From: Magnetospirillum sp. 64-120
Lineage (GTDB): Bacteria > Pseudomonadota > Alphaproteobacteria > Rhodospirillales > Magnetospirillaceae
Direction of reading: 5' to 3'
Assembly (NCBI GenBank): GCA_001898825.1
Contig: MKVK01000042.1
Span: 1-57,864, forward strand
DNA length: 57,864 bases
Part shown: piece by piece, positions 1 through 7,441 of the stretch
Layout of the letters: the number at the start of each line of letters is the position of its first letter
How positions within the stretch are numbered: the first letter of the stretch is position 1
Notes under the pieces: model-generated
Database searches by the model: none
The model's input: the letters and a program-made list of their open reading frames with translations, nothing else
What the model was told of the DNA's origin: nothing
Translations under genes and position numbers: made by a program

Positions 1-5
1 GCGAC

Positions 6-41
6 GCAAGCAGGGCTGGGGCATGCCCCAGCCCTGCTTGC
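6..41. repeat. Perfect 36-bp palindrome, hairpin or terminator stem
   Basis: Positions 6-41 read the same on both strands, with the centre at 23/24 inside GGGGCATGCCCC. The stem is GC-rich and could stop transcription arriving from the left, but no T-run follows. It could equally be a protein-binding site. The gene it would serve lies outside the window. Confidence 0.6.
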
Positions 42-108
42 CATCACCGCCCGTTTCGGGCATCAAAACCAGACGGGACTCCACCCATAACCGGAGGAAA
101 CTTCGGTC

Positions 109-264
109 TCAGGTCAGATGCGGCAGCCCCGCCGCACGGTATGCGTCCTTGACCAGTTGTTCCACGCGGGGACGGTCGGGCCGATCAGTGAGATCCAGCA
201 TGGTGGTCCAGACATGCAGGAACCGGCGTGCCGCCGCCGTGGGGTTGTCGGTGATGGTGTTCAT
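109..264 (-). CDS. Small hypothetical protein, 51 aa
   Basis: A short reading frame whose product starts MNTITDNPTAAARRF and ends with GLPHLT. The start at 264 is preferred over upstream in-frame codons because GAGGG lies about nine bases ahead of it. The product is soluble and helical-looking, with no signal peptide or membrane segment. I do not recognise a family. It stands alone, outside the inverted-repeat unit that begins at 338. Confidence 0.45.
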   Translation of the reverse strand: MNTITDNPTAAARRFLHVWTTMLDLTDRPDRPRVEQLVKDAYRAAGLPHLT

Positions 265-337
265 AGAATGCGCCCTCGGACGCGGAATTATCCGCAAAGT
301 TAATGCCCGAGGTATTTAGCTGTCTACGAAGCACGCG

Positions 338-353
338 TTTACAAACGCATATT
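338..353 (+). repeat. Left 16-bp inverted repeat of the PIN/recombinase unit
   Basis: TTTACAAACGCATATT here matches the reverse complement of 2605-2620 at 15 of 16 positions. The pair encloses exactly the PIN-domain gene and the short tyrosine recombinase. Terminal inverted repeats around a recombinase suggest a recognition site or an element end. Confidence 0.5.
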
Positions 354-409
354 GCGTGTTTGCAGTGAGGACGTTGAGATCAGCCTTGTAAGAGGCAATG
401 CTTCATCGT

Positions 410-1834
410 CTACAACCTTGCTATCAGCCCATCGACCACTTCATCAATGGATGCCTCGTGATAACGAACTTCGACGGGTACCACCTTACGGAACGGTTCC
501 GGTAAGTTAGCTGCCGCAACTGTCAGCTCAATAGCCCCTCGTGTAATTGTCGTGTCGCTCGGCACAAACACAGGCACCTGAAAAGAAATCGGTCCAACCT
601 TGTGCATGAACTCCTGACAAGTGAGCTCCCACTGCGCACTCATCTCATGACGCCCTTCTTCCCAATAGAATTTATTGGGGTCTCTGGGCCTCGGAGGCAA
701 ATTCGCCGATAGAAGATGCGCATATCCCCTCCTATCGACGATAGGCATAAGCTGATCGAACCCTAGATCAAACATTCCTGTCCCCCACTTCCCAGCCGGA
801 GGCTGGGGAGGAGGAGGAAGAGACGTTTGTTCCTCTGCGCAGTTTTCTTCATCATCCTCGGGTTCGGGAAGTAGCATCAGTCCACCTCGCGCGACCAACT
901 GGACGCGAGCCGATTGCGCGGACTTGAAGCCGGTATTTTCGATATCCAGGTCGATAAAAAATCGTCGCGTCGGATATTCCATTGCGACGGCAAGCCCGCT
1001 CAATCGGTCTCGAACCTGTTTCAGCCAAGCAGGGTAAGCATATTCGGTATACTCCCGGATCTCCTGTTCACTCGGAGGACGCCATCGAAATAATGCAGCC
1101 CCAATGCCATTCATTGGACGATCGGGGGGATGGGTTTTAAAAATGGTTTCCTGAGGGTGGTAGGCCTTGATCCGCTCCAGCAAAATATCGACATCCTGAT
1201 CGCTTAGACGTCGATATTGCTCTACCTCAATCACGCCTCGGTCGAGCTCTTTGCCGTTATGGCTGAATGATGCACGAATGGCGGGGTGTGTTGCCTTGAA
1301 TGAGGTAATCTCTTTCTCATATGCAGCAATCTTTTTATCGCGTTCGTCCGGTTCCGGTGAAAGGAGCCAGTCAGACGGAATTTCAACAAAGGACAGGCCA
1401 TAATGCCTCGCCGTAGTCATCATCCCAACGTCATGCGTCAGCAACGACACTGACTGAGCATTCATATGTGACCACGCGAGAGCTTCATCCACAATGCGAT
1501 CGTCATTGTGGTCAAGGTCAAGATCATCGGGTCTTGGAGCCGCTTTACTCCGTGGCCCTGCCAGAATGAACGAAACTGTCGTCCCCCCAGATGAAAACGA
1601 TATCCGGCATTCGTTGGCGCGCACCATCTCTCGTAGCCATGACGAAACTTCCCGAGCCTTCCGCGATCGACGTGAATTCCCATCTTGCTTCAGGCGATCG
1701 ATTTCGGTCTGTACCGTCCTTGGAATATAGACGAGCACGTCAGGCGCCCCGTCGGTCAGCTCTCCCCAGGGCAGGCTCTCGACCTTTTTGCATTGAAGGA
1801 GCAAATTGGTGTCACAAAAGAAGACCTGACGCAT
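410..1834 (-). CDS. PIN-domain protein, probable RNase with large C-terminal region
   Basis: Residues 1-155 show the PIN nuclease pattern: Asp8 in CDTNLLL, Glu44 in the TVQTEIDRLK helix, acidic residues 111-112 in NDDRIVDEAL, and Asp135 in LTHDVGM. PIN domains are Mg-dependent ribonucleases, known in VapC toxins and in larger stand-alone proteins. At 474 residues this is far longer than a VapC toxin (about 130), and no antitoxin gene lies beside it. Residues 160-474 match nothing I recognise; they include an acidic patch with DDEENCAEEQ followed by a proline run. The gene is transcribed in the same direction as the recombinase at 1916 and follows it by about 80 bases. A defence or RNA-processing role is possible but not shown. 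Confidence 0.75.
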   Translation of the reverse strand: MRQVFFCDTNLLLQCKKVESLPWGELTDGAPDVLVYIPRTVQTEIDRLKQDGNSRRSRKAREVSSWLREMVRANECRISFSSGGTTVSFILAGPRSKAAPRPDDLDLDHNDDRIVDEALAWSHMNAQSVSLLTHDVGMMTTARHYGLSFVEIPSDWLLSPEPDERDKKIAAYEKEITSFKATHPAIRASFSHNGKELDRGVIEVEQYRRLSDQDVDILLERIKAYHPQETIFKTHPPDRPMNGIGAALFRWRPPSEQEIREYTEYAYPAWLKQVRDRLSGLAVAMEYPTRRFFIDLDIENTGFKSAQSARVQLVARGGLMLLPEPEDDEENCAEEQTSLPPPPQPPAGKWGTGMFDLGFDQLMPIVDRRGYAHLLSANLPPRPRDPNKFYWEEGRHEMSAQWELTCQEFMHKVGPISFQVPVFVPSDTTITRGAIELTVAAANLPEPFRKVVPVEVRYHEASIDEVVDGLIARL

Positions 1835-1915
1835 GGTTTGCCTACGACCTGATCAGCGCAGGGTGGAATAGTAGCTGCGTTCAGCATTCCACCAAAGCGC
1901 GACATCAAAGTGCTG

Positions 1916-2488
1916 CTATAGGATTTCCACCGCCGCCCGCATCATGGCGTCGTTGACCTCGATATAGCGTTGCGTGGTGCTGAGGTGCCGGTGCCCGGCC
2001 AGCGTCATGATGACCTTGGCCGACACGCCGCTGTGGGCCAACCGGGTGATGAACCAGCGCCGCCCGCTGTGGCTGCTCGCCCCATCGATCCCCGCCGCGC
2101 CATAGAGGTTGGTGAACAACTGGCATAGGGTATTGGGTGAGAACGCCGTTTGCTTTTGCGTCAGCAGGAACGGTGTGTCGCCGGGACGCTGGGCCACCTT
2201 CAGCGCGGCCACATAGCGTTCCAGTTCCTTGCGCAGCTTGTCGCCCACGAACACCGCCCGCGCCTCGCCGGTCTTGGTGATGGCCCCGCGCAGCAGGATT
2301 TGGTCCTTGACCTGGCTGTCACCGGTCAGCACGTCCTTGACGGTCAGGGCGGCGATCTCGCCCACGCGCATCCCGGCATAGAAACTGAGCATGAGGGCGG
2401 CGCGGTTGCGGGCCGCGTGCTTCCTGCTGGCGATGACGGCCAGCACACGCTTCAGCTCGCTCTCGCTCAAAACCTTGGCCTGTTTCAT
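1916..2488 (-). CDS. Short tyrosine recombinase (catalytic domain only)
   Basis: The 190-residue product has the complete catalytic set of a phage-integrase-family recombinase: Arg41 in AGMRVGEIAAL, Lys72, His140-x-x-Arg143 in SSHSGRRW, His166 in AGHRHLS and nucleophile Tyr175 in TTQRYIE. It lacks the N-terminal core-binding and arm-binding domains of normal integrases (about 300-450 residues), so it is a stand-alone catalytic domain. The start is an ATG with no alternative needed. It lies inside the 338-2620 inverted repeats with the PIN gene downstream on the same strand. It may move or invert that unit, or may be an orphan recombinase; the catalytic residues argue against a dead remnant. 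Confidence 0.85.
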   Translation of the reverse strand: MKQAKVLSESELKRVLAVIASRKHAARNRAALMLSFYAGMRVGEIAALTVKDVLTGDSQVKDQILLRGAITKTGEARAVFVGDKLRKELERYVAALKVAQRPGDTPFLLTQKQTAFSPNTLCQLFTNLYGAAGIDGASSHSGRRWFITRLAHSGVSAKVIMTLAGHRHLSTTQRYIEVNDAMMRAAVEIL

Positions 2489-2820
2489 AGCTGAAACCTT
2501 GAGAAATCAACGCCAACACACAAAACGTTATAAGCGCCGATTGCCCGAAGTCGCAACGGCGTTGATCCGCGCATTATTTCAATGAGATAGCCAGAACATA
2601 AGAAAATGTGCGTTTGTAAATAAGACAAAGCCGGGCAATCGGCAATTAATTACAAGGCGATGCGGCATTAGTTCTTGTTAGAGCGGCCTACGCACCTTTT
2701 CTGCGGGACAGCGCCTCGCGTTGGCTGCCGCGCCCTTGGGCCATGAAAACCTAATGAAACGCACAGAAGTACATATTCGCCCCCGGCCATGCCGGATGCG
2801 ACGGGCCATAGAAAGTCGAG
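2489..2820. other. Intergenic region, 332 bp
   Basis: No convincing gene is seen between the recombinase and the response regulator, which diverge here. It contains the right 16-bp inverted repeat at 2605-2620 and a moderately AT-rich stretch (2500-2670) that probably holds the divergent promoters. Confidence 0.5.
2605..2620 (-). repeat. Right 16-bp inverted repeat of the PIN/recombinase unit
   Basis: AATGTGCGTTTGTAAA is the inverted partner of 338-353, with one mismatch. It lies about 115 bases beyond the recombinase start codon. Confidence 0.5.
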
Positions 2821-3471
2821 ATGCAGCAAGAACCACCCTTCGTCGTCGCAATCGTGGATGATGATGCCGGATTTCGGGATGCGATTGGCTGGCTGCTGAA
2901 GGCCAACGGCTATGGCGTGCGCGGCTATGCGGACGCACCGTCCTTCCTCGCCGGTCACGATCCAACGGTAATTGGCTGCGTGCTGCTCGATCTGCGCCTG
3001 GACGATTCCTGCGGCATCGACACGCTCGTTGAAGCACGGCTGCGCGGCCTTGATGCGCCCGTGCTGATGATCTCGGGACACGGTGACATTCCCACCGCTG
3101 TAAAAGCAGTGAAGCTTGGTGCGGCGGGCTTCATCGAAAAGCCCGTGGATAATGAGTTGCTCCTGCGCTCGGTGGCGGATGCCTGCCATCTTCACTTGGA
3201 ACTACGCAGCCGATACGGCATGGCGACTGAGGCCATCGGCCGGTATCAACTTCTGACGGCACGGGAGAAGCAAATTTTCTGGCTGCTAGTTGAGGGCCGC
3301 TCGACGAAAGAATGTGCGACCACGCTCGGTCTCAGCGCCCGCACGGTAGAAATTCATCGCAGCCATCTTGGCGACAAGCTTCGGGCATGGACGCCATCCG
3401 AACGCCTTCGCATCGCGTGGCACGCCAAGGCGCTTGCCTGCCATCAGACTGCCGATACTGGCAGTACGTAG
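2821..3471 (+). CDS. FixJ-type response regulator, orphan
   Basis: The product is a two-domain regulator of 216 residues. The receiver (residues 7-120) has the acidic pocket Asp13-15 in IVDDD, the phospho-acceptor Asp57 in LLDLRL, Ser85 in MISGHGD and Lys107 in FIEKPVD. The MISGHGDIPTAV and IEKP motifs are typical of FixJ-like regulators. A LuxR/NarL helix-turn-helix follows at about 148-205 (LTAREKQIFWLL through GLSARTVEIHRSHL). No kinase gene is adjacent. The protein strongly resembles the regulator at 12647-13255, which does have a partner kinase, so cross-talk or a split duplicated system is plausible. The DNA target is unknown. Confidence 0.88.
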   Translation: MQQEPPFVVAIVDDDAGFRDAIGWLLKANGYGVRGYADAPSFLAGHDPTVIGCVLLDLRLDDSCGIDTLVEARLRGLDAPVLMISGHGDIPTAVKAVKLGAAGFIEKPVDNELLLRSVADACHLHLELRSRYGMATEAIGRYQLLTAREKQIFWLLVEGRSTKECATTLGLSARTVEIHRSHLGDKLRAWTPSERLRIAWHAKALACHQTADTGST

Positions 3472-3543
3472 AGACCCCGTATGTTCGCCGTTAGGGCAGG
3501 ATGATAGCCCTACGCCCACAGCGCTCAGTCGTGGGAAGGGGTC

Positions 3544-4179
3544 ATGTCGCAGAATTTCGCCTTATCTGGCCGCAACGTCCTGGAAACGGCGATACGAGAG
3601 ACAGCGTGTTTGTTCGCCAATCCGATGTACCGGGACGCGATTGAGGGAAAGCCGTTCTTCACCAAAGAATGGTTCGGGCGGTTCCTCGTTGATTGGAAGG
3701 TTGCTCGCAGTATTGATAAAGATCGACAGACGATGGCCTATGATTTTCTGAGGAACGAGCTCACGTCCATTCACGGAAAAATCGATCCAGACAAGATATC
3801 TGACATTGCCGTCGCATTGAAAAATAAGTGCATTTCAGCAAGGTGTGGCAGCAATGGGCCGCAAAGAGTATTGCCATTGTCGCTTACATCAAAAGTCGCA
3901 TATTTTTTCTTTCCATTGACAATGTGCCCATATGACAAATATGCATTTAATTCGCTGAAGAAAAGAATGCGCCATCATGAGGATCGTCCGCGATATCACG
4001 ATTACGTATCATACGTTAATTCATTCAATCTGTTGTTCAGTTCTGTTGAAGGCGAAATCGCGGCAGCAACCAGATTGGAATGCTCCCGATCAAGCTATCC
4101 TCTCCCGGACGCATTGACGGGAAATGTCGCCGTCCACCGGAAAATACTCGATCAAATGCTGGTTATCGAGGGGCGCTGA
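3544..4179 (+). CDS. Hypothetical protein, 211 aa
   Basis: A soluble protein with no signal peptide or membrane helix. I do not recognise the family. The middle stretch SLTSKVAYFFFPLTMCPYDK (about residues 117-136) has an aromatic-Pro-Tyr-Asp pattern seen in some uncharacterised helical proteins of mobile regions, but this is too weak for a call. The coding DNA turns clearly AT-rich after about 3780, unlike the operon to the right. It is the first of four genes on the same strand; the next gene starts 5 bases after its stop, so co-transcription is likely. Confidence 0.6.
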   Translation: MSQNFALSGRNVLETAIRETACLFANPMYRDAIEGKPFFTKEWFGRFLVDWKVARSIDKDRQTMAYDFLRNELTSIHGKIDPDKISDIAVALKNKCISARCGSNGPQRVLPLSLTSKVAYFFFPLTMCPYDKYAFNSLKKRMRHHEDRPRYHDYVSYVNSFNLLFSSVEGEIAAATRLECSRSSYPLPDALTGNVAVHRKILDQMLVIEGR

Positions 4180-4183
4180 GGTC

Positions 4184-4666
4184 ATGGCGCTCATGTCTTG
4201 CCGCTCGGAGATGCGGGGAAAACACGCCGAATATCTCATCGATGCAATCGTCGTCGCCGCGCCACTGGCAATCGGACTTTGCATCTACCTTCTCAAGCGC
4301 CCTAAAACAATCCTTGTTAACTACATTATCGAAAATCTCTGGGCTGCCAATTTTATTGGCGACATGAAAGTCTTTGGAGACAACCTAAGTGCCTGGATGT
4401 ACTTCACGGTATATGCGGCACCCGATGGAATATGGGTGTTTTCATTCACCTACGCCATGATCCTAATCTGGCTGCGCGCTGACTGCTTCATTTTAAAACA
4501 TGCATTCATATACACGCCACTCAGTATCGCTGCTTCTTCTGAGTTGATGCAATTATACGGGGTCGTGCGGGGCACCTACGACCCGCTGGACCTGTCTTCA
4601 TACATTATCGGCGCAATCTTGGCGCTTACTGTTTCTTTCATCCGGGGGAAGTTCCATGCGGACTAA
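4184..4666 (+). CDS. Membrane protein with VanZ-like signature
   Basis: The product of 160 residues has about four hydrophobic segments: one near residues 18-38, two in the middle (about 65-105) and a C-terminal one ending at SFIRGKF. The sequence DPLDLSSYIIGAILAL near the C-terminus resembles the D-x-x-D-x-x-x-Y/N-x-x-G pattern of VanZ-like membrane proteins, whose role is uncertain. The start at 4184 is chosen because GAGGGG lies about ten bases upstream; an ATG at 4193 is a second candidate. The coding DNA is AT-rich. The 3' end overlaps the next gene by 11 bases. Confidence 0.55.
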   Translation: MALMSCRSEMRGKHAEYLIDAIVVAAPLAIGLCIYLLKRPKTILVNYIIENLWAANFIGDMKVFGDNLSAWMYFTVYAAPDGIWVFSFTYAMILIWLRADCFILKHAFIYTPLSIAASSELMQLYGVVRGTYDPLDLSSYIIGAILALTVSFIRGKFHAD

Positions 4667-5210
4667 AAAAGGGCTTCTGTATTCTGCACCCACAATAGCC
4701 GTCTTCTGTCTTATCGCGGGGGCATCATTCGATATGGCGACACCGGACTCGCTATCGGAGAAATATGGCATCACGGTCGATGAAGTTAAGAGGCTTAGGG
4801 ATGAGTTCGGGAATTTGGACGAAGTGGAGGCGATCCTTGTTGTTCAGAAAAACAGCGGCTTTCTCGGTTTTTTCAAAGACAAATTAGAGGATGTTGTCGC
4901 CGAGGCGCGGATATATGGTGGCGGAAAAAATATGAAGGATGCGAGGGATAAGGGAATCTCAAGAAAGGATTATGAATCCGTCCGCAAGGAGAAAATTATA
5001 AAATTAACCATGGGGGTTTGCTCTTCTGAATTGTCTGCTGCGGAGCCAGACAAGGATAGCATTGTCATTGTTTCAGAAGACCGAGCGGCTGCAAGATACG
5101 AAATCAAGGTAAAGTTGCACTCAACTCGTTTTGGCGAGGAGTGGCAATGCACGGCAGTTGGGCAAGATGGGAAGGGCGTTACAATACAGCGCCTGGAAAA
5201 GATAAAATGA
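4656..5210 (+). CDS. Hypothetical exported or membrane-anchored protein, 184 aa
   Basis: The N-terminus has two lysines followed by a hydrophobic stretch (about residues 7-25, YSAPTIAVFCLIAGASF), consistent with a signal peptide or membrane anchor. The rest is charged and lysine-rich, with a second weakly conserved-looking part from about residue 118 (CSSELSAAEPD). I recognise no family. The gene overlaps the VanZ-like gene, so the two are probably translated together and may act together at the membrane. AT-rich codon use marks it as transferred. Confidence 0.55.
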   Translation: MRTKKGLLYSAPTIAVFCLIAGASFDMATPDSLSEKYGITVDEVKRLRDEFGNLDEVEAILVVQKNSGFLGFFKDKLEDVVAEARIYGGGKNMKDARDKGISRKDYESVRKEKIIKLTMGVCSSELSAAEPDKDSIVIVSEDRAAARYEIKVKLHSTRFGEEWQCTAVGQDGKGVTIQRLEKIK

Positions 5211-5263
5211 CATGGGGCGCCTCATTGCAACCCCGGTGCCCTCCCACATTAAGGCTGAATAGA

Positions 5264-5698
5264 ATGAAGAAAGTCGCCGCCGTAAGTACGATGGCGCTCG
5301 TATTGGCTACGACCGACGCCCACGCGACCAACGGCGAATGCGAAGAAATCCGCTTGCTGCTCAATCCGATCTATCAGCAACTAATCGCGGCGCTCGACCG
5401 TCATCTTTACAGCCGTGACGTCAATATGAAGATCGACGCCGAGACGGACACCTGGGCGCAGTTCCAGTTCCGGGACATGGCCGACCGGCACGACAAGATG
5501 ATCGTCAATCTCATCCGTGAGTACAACGACGGTGACCCGGTCGCAATTCGCAAGTGCAACGCGGTCGTTTACCAAGCCGACTGTGAGGCGTTCCAGGTCT
5601 ACAAGCGTGTCGTGATCGACCTCCCCGGCATGGCGGGAAAGCGGCAAGCCATCATGGCCGAAAATGATCGGCGGTGTGCCCAGGCGCGCGGCGACTAA
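5264..5698 (+). CDS. Small secreted hypothetical protein, 144 aa
   Basis: The product begins with a clear signal peptide (MKKVAAVSTMALVLATTDAHA) with likely cleavage after the Ala-His-Ala, followed by a mature domain of about 120 residues with four cysteines (in ECEEI, RKCNA, ADCEAF and RRCAQ) that could form two disulphides in the periplasm. The start at 5264 gives the signal peptide; upstream in-frame starts would bury it. No family recognised. It converges on the minus-strand glycosyltransferase gene and overlaps its stop by three bases, so no terminator separates the two. Confidence 0.65.
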   Translation: MKKVAAVSTMALVLATTDAHATNGECEEIRLLLNPIYQQLIAALDRHLYSRDVNMKIDAETDTWAQFQFRDMADRHDKMIVNLIREYNDGDPVAIRKCNAVVYQADCEAFQVYKRVVIDLPGMAGKRQAIMAENDRRCAQARGD

Positions 5699-6474
5699 AT
5701 GGAGCCCTTGGCGATGGTGTGGCTGCGCGGCCCCTGCCAATAGCGGGTGATGAAGTCCTTCTTGTGCAGCTTGCCCTTCTCGAACCGCATACCGGGGTAG
5801 GTATCGGCGAAGAACGCCTTGCCTTCGGCATGAACCCGCCTGCGCGTCTCGGCGTCGAACAACGTCGATGCCTGACCGGCGAATTCGCGTAGGGCGATGT
5901 TGTGGCATTGGAACACCCCCAGCCCGGCCATGACGGCCTGAAAGACGAAATCACCGTCCTCGCCGATCATCATGTCGCGGAACCAAAGCGGGGTCGGCGG
6001 CTGACGGAGAAACCAGAAACTGCCCTTCAGCTCGACGTGGCGCTCGAAGACAAGGTAGTGCTCGAAGAACGCCGGTTCGTCCTTCCAGGGATAGCCCCGC
6101 ACCGCGCCATTGATCGGGCTGAAGATGTGGATGTTTTCCGCCACCTCGGGCAACAAGCCAAAGATCGCATGGCCGTCCATCTGGTCGAGCAGGATGGCGT
6201 CGTTGTCGGCCATCACCGTCCAGGTTTCGTTGCTGGCGTAGAAGTCCTCCAGCAGCGGATTGCGGGCGGGACCAGGGCGTAGCAGCGGCCCCTTGTAACG
6301 GGCATAGGTGATGGCCGGATCGGTGCGATACCAGTTCTCGCGGTAGCCCTGATCGAACACCACGACCTCAAGCCCACGTTCCAGCAGCCAGTCGAGTTGC
6401 TGGTTGTGCCATGCGAGACGCTTGCGCTGAAGCGCCTCGCCTTCGCCCATATAGGAGATGATGCGCGCCTTCAT
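5695..6474 (-). CDS. GT-A-like glycosyltransferase, last gene of modification operon
   Basis: The 259-residue product starts MKARIISYMGEGEA and has a nucleotide-sugar transferase look: a short beta-strand start, the segment GPARNPLLEDFY (about 68-79), then the metal-binding DxD-type motif Asp90-Asn91-Asp92 in VMADNDAILL, and later ELKGSFWFLRQPP. This pattern is typical of phage and bacterial GT-A-fold transferases acting on unusual acceptors. The start at 6474 overlaps the stop of the QueD-like gene by four bases (ATGA), so the two are translationally coupled. In this operon the likely acceptor is a modified base or nucleotide; that is inference from neighbours. The sugar donor cannot be read from the sequence. 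Confidence 0.7.
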   Translation of the reverse strand: MKARIISYMGEGEALQRKRLAWHNQQLDWLLERGLEVVVFDQGYRENWYRTDPAITYARYKGPLLRPGPARNPLLEDFYASNETWTVMADNDAILLDQMDGHAIFGLLPEVAENIHIFSPINGAVRGYPWKDEPAFFEHYLVFERHVELKGSFWFLRQPPTPLWFRDMMIGEDGDFVFQAVMAGLGVFQCHNIALREFAGQASTLFDAETRRRVHAEGKAFFADTYPGMRFEKGKLHKKDFITRYWQGPRSHTIAKGSI

Positions 6475-7082
6475 TGGACTTGCTGCTCGGGCAGTGTGTG
6501 GCGGAACAACACCGTGCCGCGCTTGTGGGCATCGACGACCCGCGCCCACAGATGCGGATCGCTCCATTCCTCGCGGATGCGTTCGCTGAACACGATCTGA
6601 TTAAGAGCAATGGGGCCGCCCATATCGGGATCGACGGCATCGGCGCGCCAGCATTGCGCATAGCCCGTGTCGGTTTCATGGACGATGGCGCTATCCAGGG
6701 CAACGCCCTGCTCGCCATTGCCGAACTCGGTCGCGGCCAACACGGCATCGACCAGCACGAAGAACACCCGGCTGAACTGCTCGGCGCTGGGGTTCACCGG
6801 CATGGACACCCACCGCTCGCTGTGCCGCTTGATGAAGGCGATGTACTCAGGATCATCGCGATCCCAGAAGCAGGCGGCATGGTCCCAGGAATCGATCAAT
6901 TCCTTGATCGCGCCCTTGAGCAGGCCGAAATCCAGGATCATCCCGGCATTGTCCAACCGTGCGGCGGTCAGCAGCAATTCCACCCGATAACTGTGACCGT
7001 GCAGGCTGAGGGCGCAACGGCGTGTCGAGCCGTTGCGCACCACATGCGCGTTCTCGAATCGGAACAGCTTGCGGATGATCAT
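6471..7082 (-). CDS. QueD-like 6-carboxytetrahydropterin synthase family protein
   Basis: The T-fold enzyme signature is complete. Zinc-site histidines are His13 (FENAH) and His28/His30 (SLHGHSY), and Cys23 sits where QueD has its catalytic cysteine. It is followed by LDFGLLKGAI, an Asp-His pair in SWDHAACF, NPSAEQFSRV and a C-terminal Glu in VHETDTGYAQ. QueD converts dihydroneopterin triphosphate to 6-carboxytetrahydropterin on the way to preQ0, precursor of 7-deazaguanine bases. At 203 residues it is longer than E. coli QueD (about 120), with insertions in the middle and a C-terminal extension of about 50 residues. It overlaps both neighbours by four bases. No QueE, QueC or FolE gene is in the window, so preQ0 synthesis would rely on host enzymes, or this enzyme has another substrate. 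Confidence 0.82.
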   Translation of the reverse strand: MIIRKLFRFENAHVVRNGSTRRCALSLHGHSYRVELLLTAARLDNAGMILDFGLLKGAIKELIDSWDHAACFWDRDDPEYIAFIKRHSERWVSMPVNPSAEQFSRVFFVLVDAVLAATEFGNGEQGVALDSAIVHETDTGYAQCWRADAVDPDMGGPIALNQIVFSERIREEWSDPHLWARVVDAHKRGTVLFRHTLPEQQVQ

Positions 7083-7423
7083 CGTTTGTCGTTGAAGGAC
7101 TTGTTTTCGTCGCTGATGCGATCAAGAACTTCGGCGTCAGTCTCTCCCGGTCGGCGCAGACCATAACGGTCCACGCTTTCCCAAAAGACCGATGTCACGG
7201 CCCCGGTGAGGTCATTCTCCACGCGGCAGCTCGGGATCGGCTCTCCGTTCTTGACGCACCATGCGTCCACGACCCGCAAAAAGTCGTTCGTCTCCGAATT
7301 CTCGCCTTGGGGCGGATTATGGTCCCGAGAAAATTTCGAGGTGGGATCGCGCTCCAATTCCCGCTGGATGCGGGTCATCTCGTCCTGGGTCGGCCTCTTG
7401 GCGCCAAATGCGTTCGTGAACAT
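7079..7423 (-). CDS. Hypothetical accessory protein of the modification operon, 114 aa
   Basis: A small, highly charged soluble protein beginning MFTNAFGAKRPTQDEMTRI. The first 50 residues look disordered; the rest may form a small domain around DFLRVVDAWC and SVFWESVDRYGL. No signal peptide or membrane segment. I recognise no family. It lies 18 bases after the transglycosylase gene and overlaps the start of the QueD-like gene by four bases, so it is almost certainly expressed with them. A partner or adaptor of the transglycosylase is a reasonable guess, nothing more. Confidence 0.65.
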   Translation of the reverse strand: MFTNAFGAKRPTQDEMTRIQRELERDPTSKFSRDHNPPQGENSETNDFLRVVDAWCVKNGEPIPSCRVENDLTGAVTSVFWESVDRYGLRRPGETDAEVLDRISDENKSFNDKR

Positions 7424-7441
7424 GCCATCAACTCCGTGTGG

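Noticed and set aside
410-2488. Toxin-antitoxin pair (PIN protein with neighbour)
   Set aside because: The neighbour is a recombinase with a full active site, not an antitoxin, and the PIN protein is far too long for VapC.
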